Source: Chloroflexota bacterium (GTDB lineage Bacteria; Chloroflexota; Anaerolineae; Aggregatilineales; Phototrophicaceae). From it: a stretch of 38,997 bases of DNA. The notes beneath the pieces are model-generated. The model did no database searches and was not told the DNA's origin. It was given only the letters and a program-made list of their open reading frames with translations. Shown here piece by piece: positions 33,724 through 38,997 of the stretch (position 1 is its first letter; every line of letters starts with the position of its first letter). The stretch covers positions 1 to 38,997 of the forward strand of contig RFHA01000350.1 in NCBI GenBank assembly GCA_003696565.1. The letters are read 5' to 3'. Made by a program: the position numbers and the translations under genes.

Positions 33724-35007
33724 ATGGCAACTGCTTTATCTATGCCCACAAAAGTTGATACTGTGCCAGACGCTTATGGTACTGCATTAGCACAGTATGA
33801 CCGGGCAGTCAGCCACTTAGATATTCCAAATGATATTATTGAATATATGCGTTATCCTCGGCGTGAATTCACTGTCAATTTCCCTGTTAGACGGGACAAT
33901 GGGGAAGTTGAGATGTTCACGGGTTATCGTGTTCATCACAGCACTGTTTTAGGTCCATCTAAAGGCGGATTGCGATATAGTCTCCATGTTGATATTAACG
34001 AAGTACGTGCTTTGGCGATGTGGATGACATGGAAGTGTTCGTTGATGAATCTTCCCTTTGGTGGGGCAAAAGGCGGGGTAATTGTTGATCCTTCCACACT
34101 GAGTCTTGGCGAATTAGAGCGACTGACTCGACGTTATGCCTCAGAATTAATTCCAATTATCAGCCCGCAATCTGATATTCCAGCACCGGATATGGGGACA
34201 ACACCGCAAATGATGGCTTGGATGATGGATACGTATAGTATGACAATGGGCTATTCTGTTCCTGCCATTGTGACTGGCAAACCGATTCATATTGGGGGCA
34301 GCCAGGGGCGAACTGTTGCAACTGGACGTGGTGTTATTATTTGCATGATGGAAGCACTTAAACGTCATGGAATTTCTAATGCAGAAAATACACGTGTTAT
34401 TGTGCAAGGGTTTGGCAATGTTGGATCAAATGCGGCTTTGTATGCGCAAGAGATGGGGTTCAAGGTTGTTGGCGTGAGCGATGTGGCAGGCGGTATCTAT
34501 AATCCTGATGGATTAGATGTAGAAGCTGTTTATGCTTATTCCCGTGAAACTGGCTCCGTGTGTGATTATCCAAATGCAGAAAATGTTACCAACACAGAAC
34601 TATTGGTGCTTCCATGTGATGTTTTGATCCCCGCTGCGATGGAAGGACAACTGACAGCAAAAAATGCGGACGATATTCATGCGCGTTTTATTGTTGAAGG
34701 TGCAAACGGACCGACTACCCCTGAAGCAGATGATATTTTGAATGATCGTGGGGTTGTAATTGTGCCGGATATTCTAGCAAATGCGGGTGGGGTGGTCGTC
34801 TCGTATTTTGAATGGGTACAAGACTTGCAATCATTCTTCTGGGAAGAGGAAGAAATTTTCCGCCAATTACAGCGTGTGATGATACGTGGCTATGATGTTA
34901 CTGTGAGAACGGCTGAAGAATATGGTGTTGATCTGCGCACGGCTGCACAGCTAGCGGCTATTAAGCGTGTTGCAGATGCTATTAAAACACGTGGTTTTTA
35001 TCCATAA
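33724..35007 (+). CDS. gdhA: Glutamate dehydrogenase
   Basis: The 427-residue Glu/Leu/Phe/Val-type dehydrogenase interconverts glutamate with 2-oxoglutarate and ammonia. Substrate lysines are in GPSKGGLRY (Lys80) and MTWKCSL (Lys104), and the catalytic lysine is Lys116 in PFGGAKGGV. The nucleotide-binding block is VQGFGNVGSNAA, and the closing block ANAGGVVVSYFEWVQ is typical of GDH. Start ATG 33724 is fixed by a perfect AAGGAG six bases upstream; the longer open frame from TTG 33667 runs through the structured leader and is not used. It joins logically to the hut genes, whose product is glutamate, though they are far apart here. NAD or NADP preference is not read. A strong terminator follows. 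Confidence 0.94.
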   Translation: MATALSMPTKVDTVPDAYGTALAQYDRAVSHLDIPNDIIEYMRYPRREFTVNFPVRRDNGEVEMFTGYRVHHSTVLGPSKGGLRYSLHVDINEVRALAMWMTWKCSLMNLPFGGAKGGVIVDPSTLSLGELERLTRRYASELIPIISPQSDIPAPDMGTTPQMMAWMMDTYSMTMGYSVPAIVTGKPIHIGGSQGRTVATGRGVIICMMEALKRHGISNAENTRVIVQGFGNVGSNAALYAQEMGFKVVGVSDVAGGIYNPDGLDVEAVYAYSRETGSVCDYPNAENVTNTELLVLPCDVLIPAAMEGQLTAKNADDIHARFIVEGANGPTTPEADDILNDRGVVIVPDILANAGGVVVSYFEWVQDLQSFFWEEEEIFRQLQRVMIRGYDVTVRTAEEYGVDLRTAAQLAAIKRVADAIKTRGFYP

Positions 35008-35030
35008 AAATATCGAAATTGGACGAAACT

Positions 35031-35065
35031 AACGGCATCGATAGAATTTCGATGCCGTTTTTGTT
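35031..35065 (+). terminator. Intrinsic terminator of gdhA
   Basis: AACGGCATCGA (35031-35041) and TCGATGCCGTT (35049-35059) form a perfect 11-bp stem with a 7-base loop, followed by more T residues to 35065. The murF-alr gene begins only about 40 bases later. Confidence 0.85.
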
Positions 35066-35096
35066 ATCCTTATGCCGATTATAGGTGAGCAACTGA

Positions 35097-35111
35097 ATGA
35101 CCGGATTATGA
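35097..35111 (+). other. Possible 4-codon leader minicistron before murF-alr
   Basis: ATG ACC GGA TTA TGA has a good SD (AGGTGAG, 35083-35089) seven bases upstream, whereas the murF-alr ATG at 35108 has no SD. The minicistron stop overlaps that ATG, so ribosomes ending there could restart on murF-alr. The product would be M-T-G-L. It may be chance. Confidence 0.3.
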
Positions 35112-37654
35112 TAAATCTTTACGAACTTTTAGAAGTGTCTAATGGGCAGCTATTTGGTGAACCAGCCGCACAACTCTTTGATGATTTTTGTGTGGATGCA
35201 GAATTTGCTTCGATCAATCAACTTTTTGTCGTATTACAAACCGAGCAGGGCGACACACATCAATACATTGAGTTAGCCATTAAAAATGGTGCATCTGGTG
35301 TGGTTTGTACTCGTCCACCAGAATGTGCAACAGATGGGGTATCTGTTTTGCTTGTACAAGATACAACGGCTGCTTTGATGGCTTGGGCACATTATATTTT
35401 AGGGAAATATGGTACAAAAGTTATCGCTGTGTCTGGCTCAGCTGGTAAATCTGTGACAGCAGATGCGATTGCACGGGTGCTTTCTCAAAAATATCATGTT
35501 TATACCAATATTAAACAAGGTGATGGACGACTTGCAATTCCATTAGCTTTGTCCCACTTAACGCCTAATCATAAATTTGCTGTTCTTAAGCTCGGTGTGA
35601 CACAAGCCGGTGATATGGCGGCAATGGTACAGGCTGTGCAGCCAGAAGTTGCTATTGTAACCCATGTTGGAGACTATTTTGTTCAAGGATTTCAAAACGA
35701 AAATGACATTATCGAAGAGCAGGCTATTCTTGTTGATTATCTTTCTCCTAGTGGGTTGGCGGTGTTGAACTATGACGATGACCGGTCACGCCCAATGAAA
35801 ACACGAACACGTGCCAAAGTGTTCACCGTTGGGATTGATACCTTTGGTGCGGATTTGATTGCCTATAATGTCAATATGACATCTGCTGGTACAACGTTTG
35901 ATGTGCGTCATGGCTCTAAACGCTTGATGGGGCACTCCGTGCCATTGTTTGGTAAATATCATCTGTACAGTATTTTGATGGCGGCGGCGGTTGGATTGCA
36001 TTATGAGATCGCCCTTGAAGATTCGCTGACCACACTAGCAGAAATTGATCCGCTACCTGGGCGTATGAATCCACTGGCTGGTATAAATGGCTCACTGATA
36101 GTTGATGATACTTATAGCGCGAATCCAACATCAACATTTGGCGTTTTGGAATGGATTGAAGCGATTAAAAAGTATGATGATAAACGGCGTGTATTTTTTG
36201 TTTTTGGAGATATGGAAAATCTCGGGCAAAATGCTCGACAAAGCCACCGGATGCTTGGCGAGCGCGTGGCACAAGTTGCTGATGTCTTGATTACACAAGG
36301 AACAAATGCTGCAATTACAGCGCGTGCAGCCATGGATTATGGTATGGAGCATGTTCATATGACTCATGCCATCCATGACTCGATTAACATCTTAACGCAT
36401 CAATACCAATTACACGCTGATGATGTACTTGTGATTAAAGGTGGTGCTGCTTCTCGTATGGAGCTTATTGTTCAAGCATTGTTAGCAAATCCCAACGATA
36501 TTAGAGAATTAGTACGGCAACAGACTGACAAAACATCCTTGTCTCAGTCTCCACGTCTTACATGGGTGGAAATTGATAAAGAGGCACTCGCTAATAATAT
36601 CCGCTTAGTTAAATCTTATGTAGGAGATGATGTCGCTGTGTTAGCGGTTGTTAAAGCCAACGCTTATGGGCATGGGGCGGTGTTAACAGCTCGGACAGCG
36701 ATTTTAAACGGGGCGACATACCTAGGTGTTTCATCTGTACAGGAAGGGCTGGAATTGCGGGAAGCGGGTATTGATGCGCCTATACTTATTATGAACTATA
36801 CACCACCATCTATGGTTCGCCAGGCGATTCAACATGACATGACCTTAACACTTTATGATATGAATTTAGCACGCGCTTATGATCGCATTGGGCGTGAGGT
36901 GAATCGTCATGTCAAAGTTCATTTAAAAGTGGATACTGGTATGGGGCGGTTAGGTGCCTTACAGGAAGGCGTATTGAATTTGTTCCGTCATTTGCTGGTA
37001 ATGCAATACATTGAAATCGAAGGAATTTATACACACTTTTCTGTTGCAGATAGTGATAAATCCTTCACGGAAAAACAAATTCAAGCATTTCGTGATATTA
37101 TTCGTCCGCTGCAAGCGACAACCGGCTTCAAATTTAAATATATTCATGCCTGCAACAGTGCTGGCATGTTGGCTCATAAGGATGCTCATTTTAATATGGT
37201 GCGTCCTGGTATAGCTCTTTATGGAATGCATCCTTCGTCAGAAGTGCCCTTGTTTGATGGTTTCAAGCCTGTTTTGACCTGGAAAACAGTGATTGCACAA
37301 GTCAAAACATTACCCGACAAACATTATGTTGGGTATGGTAATACCTATCAAACCAGTGGAGCGGAACGGGTTGCGGTTATTCCTGTTGGATATGCTGATG
37401 GTTTTCGTCGTGCTCCTAACCCCTGGCAATATGTCCTTGTACACGGTCAGCGTGCCCCCGTGATAGGACGTGTTAGTATGGAAAAAACAACTATTAGCGT
37501 GCAGCATATCCCTGATGTTTCTGTGGGGGATGAAGTGGTTTTGCTGGGGCGGCAAGGTGATGAAATCATCACAGCTGAAGATATTGCAAAATGGCTAGGC
37601 ACAATTAATTATGAGGTGACTTGTGCTGCATTACCACGTGCACCGCGTTATTGA
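35108..37654 (+). CDS. MurF-type ligase domain fused to alanine racemase
   Basis: The 848-residue protein has an N-terminal Mur ligase domain (about 1-475) and a C-terminal alanine racemase (about 482-848). Ligase features: MINLYELLEVSNGQLFG start, P-loop GSAGKSVT (110-117), VDDTYSANPTST, FGDMENLG. Two residues expected to serve catalysis differ (see findings). Racemase features: PLP lysine Lys516 in VVKANAYGHG, VDTGMGRLG, and the Tyr743 region VGYGNTYQ with VGYADGF. The pair would make D-Ala and attach D-Ala-D-Ala to the peptidoglycan precursor, as in Bacteroidetes MurF-Alr fusions. ATG 35108 matches the MurF N-terminus; ATG 35072 is an alternative but lies ten bases after the gdhA terminator. 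The 3' end overlaps the SCO1 gene by seven bases. Confidence 0.88.
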   Translation: MINLYELLEVSNGQLFGEPAAQLFDDFCVDAEFASINQLFVVLQTEQGDTHQYIELAIKNGASGVVCTRPPECATDGVSVLLVQDTTAALMAWAHYILGKYGTKVIAVSGSAGKSVTADAIARVLSQKYHVYTNIKQGDGRLAIPLALSHLTPNHKFAVLKLGVTQAGDMAAMVQAVQPEVAIVTHVGDYFVQGFQNENDIIEEQAILVDYLSPSGLAVLNYDDDRSRPMKTRTRAKVFTVGIDTFGADLIAYNVNMTSAGTTFDVRHGSKRLMGHSVPLFGKYHLYSILMAAAVGLHYEIALEDSLTTLAEIDPLPGRMNPLAGINGSLIVDDTYSANPTSTFGVLEWIEAIKKYDDKRRVFFVFGDMENLGQNARQSHRMLGERVAQVADVLITQGTNAAITARAAMDYGMEHVHMTHAIHDSINILTHQYQLHADDVLVIKGGAASRMELIVQALLANPNDIRELVRQQTDKTSLSQSPRLTWVEIDKEALANNIRLVKSYVGDDVAVLAVVKANAYGHGAVLTARTAILNGATYLGVSSVQEGLELREAGIDAPILIMNYTPPSMVRQAIQHDMTLTLYDMNLARAYDRIGREVNRHVKVHLKVDTGMGRLGALQEGVLNLFRHLLVMQYIEIEGIYTHFSVADSDKSFTEKQIQAFRDIIRPLQATTGFKFKYIHACNSAGMLAHKDAHFNMVRPGIALYGMHPSSEVPLFDGFKPVLTWKTVIAQVKTLPDKHYVGYGNTYQTSGAERVAVIPVGYADGFRRAPNPWQYVLVHGQRAPVIGRVSMEKTTISVQHIPDVSVGDEVVLLGRQGDEIITAEDIAKWLGTINYEVTCAALPRAPRY

Positions 37655-38340
37655 TTGAGCAATGTCATTAAATCTTCTATGATAATGGCGGCATCGGTCG
37701 TAAATGAGTATAGACGGACTAGCCGCCGTTGTGGATCAATCAAAAACCGTGAAGCAGTATGGACAACTGTATAGTCTAAACGAGAATTTTCCGTTTGAAT
37801 GTAGCTATACTCTAATCCATAATCACTTGCAATACGATTTAACACATCTTCTGTGCCTGTCATACCAATAAAATCAGAATCATAGCGCGTTAGATATTGG
37901 TTGAGTAATTCAGGGGTATCACGTTCTCCATCTACACTGATAAACAAAAAGGCAACTTTGTTGGCAGCTTCACCCAACTCGCGCTTAATTCGGCGAAATT
38001 CTAATAAATTTGCTGGGCAGACATCAGGACAACGAGTATACCCAAATGTTAGTAAAACATATTTCCCTTGTAAATTGCTGAGGCTTAGCGGTTCACCATG
38101 ATGATTGATCAATGTAAAATCTTGTAACTCACGTGGTGGATCAATTACTGTACCGCTTTCCATGATTGTATTATTCGTGTGTGTGTCGTCAGTTTCATCC
38201 GTGATGATTTGAATATCTTTTGCGGCACTTATTCCTGAACTGGGATTTAATTGGCTTAAAATGATGTATCCACTAAATGCAAATACAGCAAAGATAGTGG
38301 CAGCAAATAGTGAATAAAGAACATAGTTGGGTTTGTTCAT
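37648..38340 (-). CDS. SCO1/SenC-family copper chaperone, membrane-anchored
   Basis: The 230-residue protein has one N-terminal membrane segment (about 8-30), then a thioredoxin-like SCO domain. The copper ligands are Cys104 and Cys108 in GYTRCPDVCP and His194 in VVHTASRFLID. SCO proteins load copper into the CuA centre of cytochrome c oxidase or act as thiol reductants, outside the membrane. The N-terminal spacer (about 35-70) is acidic and threonine-rich. ATG 38340 has AGAGG eight bases upstream. Its presence points to aerobic respiration, though no oxidase gene is in the window. It is convergent with murF-alr and divergent from queG by 40 bases. Confidence 0.93.
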   Translation of the reverse strand: MNKPNYVLYSLFAATIFAVFAFSGYIILSQLNPSSGISAAKDIQIITDETDDTHTNNTIMESGTVIDPPRELQDFTLINHHGEPLSLSNLQGKYVLLTFGYTRCPDVCPANLLEFRRIKRELGEAANKVAFLFISVDGERDTPELLNQYLTRYDSDFIGMTGTEDVLNRIASDYGLEYSYIQTENSRLDYTVVHTASRFLIDPQRRLVRLYSFTTDAAIIIEDLMTLLNQ

Positions 38341-38380
38341 TTATTGCGCCTCTGTAAAAATGTTTGTGAATAGTATAACA

Positions 38381-38997
38381 ATGATTGTTTCTCTTGAGAA
38401 GTTAAAAATAGATGCACAGGCAGCTGGATTTAACTTTGCCGGCGTGATTCCAGCACAACCTGCGCCTACGTTGGATGCATATTTTTGTTGGATCGATGCT
38501 GGGATGCACGGCAGCATGGGGTATTTAGCGCGTCCAGATCGCCAAGTACGTCGGCGTGATCTTAATGTGATTTTACCAGGCGTACGCTCCATGATTTTGG
38601 TAGGGTTGGATTATCGTACGGTTGACTTTCCAGAATTGAGCGATCCTTCGCGCGGACGTATCACCTCTTATGCTTGGGGAATAGATTATCATGATATCCT
38701 TACCCCACGTTTAGAGCAATTTGCTCGGCAATTGAGTCACCACACTTATCGTGTTTATGTTGATACAGGTGCAATTTTAGAACGGGCACACGCTCAGCAG
38801 GCGGGGATGGGGTTTATTGGCAAAAACACCATGCTGATTCATCCACGTCGGGGGAGCTACTTTTTTTTAGGGGAAATTTTGACCGATCTGGAATTTGACG
38901 AGTATGATCAACCTTCTCGCATGACGATGTGCGGGTCTTGTACAAGGTGTTTAACAGCCTGCCCAACAAATGCTTTTCCTCAACCTTATGTATTAGA
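38381..38997 (+). CDS. queG: Epoxyqueuosine reductase, N-terminal 205 residues (runs off right edge)
   Basis: QueG reduces epoxyqueuosine to queuosine in tRNA with a cobalamin cofactor and two 4Fe-4S clusters. Visible signatures: GMHGSMGYLARPDRQVRR (41-58), GRITSYAWGIDYHDIL (92-107), VDTGAILERAHA with the likely acid Asp129, GFIGKNTMLIHPRRGSYF, and the first cluster cysteines C184, C187, C190 and C194 (CGSCTRCLTACP). The rest is cut by the window end. ATG 38381 gives a family-like N-terminus; ATG 38360 is an in-frame alternative, and neither has a clear SD. Together with tgt it supports a queuosine pathway. Confidence 0.94.
   Translation, partial: MIVSLEKLKIDAQAAGFNFAGVIPAQPAPTLDAYFCWIDAGMHGSMGYLARPDRQVRRRDLNVILPGVRSMILVGLDYRTVDFPELSDPSRGRITSYAWGIDYHDILTPRLEQFARQLSHHTYRVYVDTGAILERAHAQQAGMGFIGKNTMLIHPRRGSYFFLGEILTDLEFDEYDQPSRMTMCGSCTRCLTACPTNAFPQPYVL

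Overview
The window is ordinary, gene-dense bacterial chromosome, with about 30 protein genes and no intergenic gap longer than about 200 bases. I found no rRNA, tRNA, CRISPR array, insertion sequence, integrase or phage gene. The likely source is a Chloroflexota bacterium, probably Anaerolineae-like and aerobic. This is inferred from several traits together: a secreted DUF3048 protein with a long Thr/Pro linker of repeated TNTP/TDTP units, fused MoaD-MoaE, fused FTCD-type folate enzyme, fused MurF-Alr, a SCO1 copper chaperone, moderate GC and many TTG/GTG starts backed by strong Shine-Dalgarno (SD) sites. No marker here proves the phylum.

Left part (1-9400). A leftward histidine-degradation operon (ftcD, formimidoylglutamase, hutU) runs off the left edge. 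It diverges from a large Suv3-like RNA helicase carrying five apparent N-terminal helix-turn-helix modules and a C-terminal zinc ribbon. Then come a PlsC-type acyltransferase, a DUF1295 membrane protein, and an MTA/SAH-deaminase-like amidohydrolase fused to a CYTH-like domain. The start site of the last gene lies under a perfect 8-bp inverted repeat.

Middle (9500-18800). A polytopic membrane protein carries a degenerate endonuclease/exonuclease/phosphatase domain. A leftward moaC, moaD-moaE, fabF, rnc cluster diverges from a rightward ftsY, SpoU methyltransferase, prfB cluster. The rightward cluster ends in an unnamed coiled-coil/PH-like/zinc-ribbon protein.

Right-middle (18800-29050). This holds an MFS exporter, a long TPR protein translationally coupled to a family-1 glycosyltransferase, a methyltransferase lacking the front half of its fold, and a long-chain acyl-CoA ligase. 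Next are tgt (queuosine), a PstS-like lipoprotein without a transporter, a small TPR/membrane protein and a PIG-L deacetylase.

Right part (29100-38997). DUF3048 protein, uvrA (good sigma-70 promoter and a LexA-like box), gdhA (preceded by a foldable leader), the MurF-Alr fusion, a SCO1 protein and the first third or more of queG. Clear terminators follow uvrA and gdhA, and a weaker one follows the DUF3048 gene. Several convergent genes overlap by a few bases at their ends.

I do not see a clear new multi-gene system. The most unusual items are single-gene architectures (Suv3-like helicase, deaminase-CYTH fusion, MurF domain lacking expected catalytic residues, half methyltransferase) and two possible RNA-level control sites (deaminase start site, gdhA leader).
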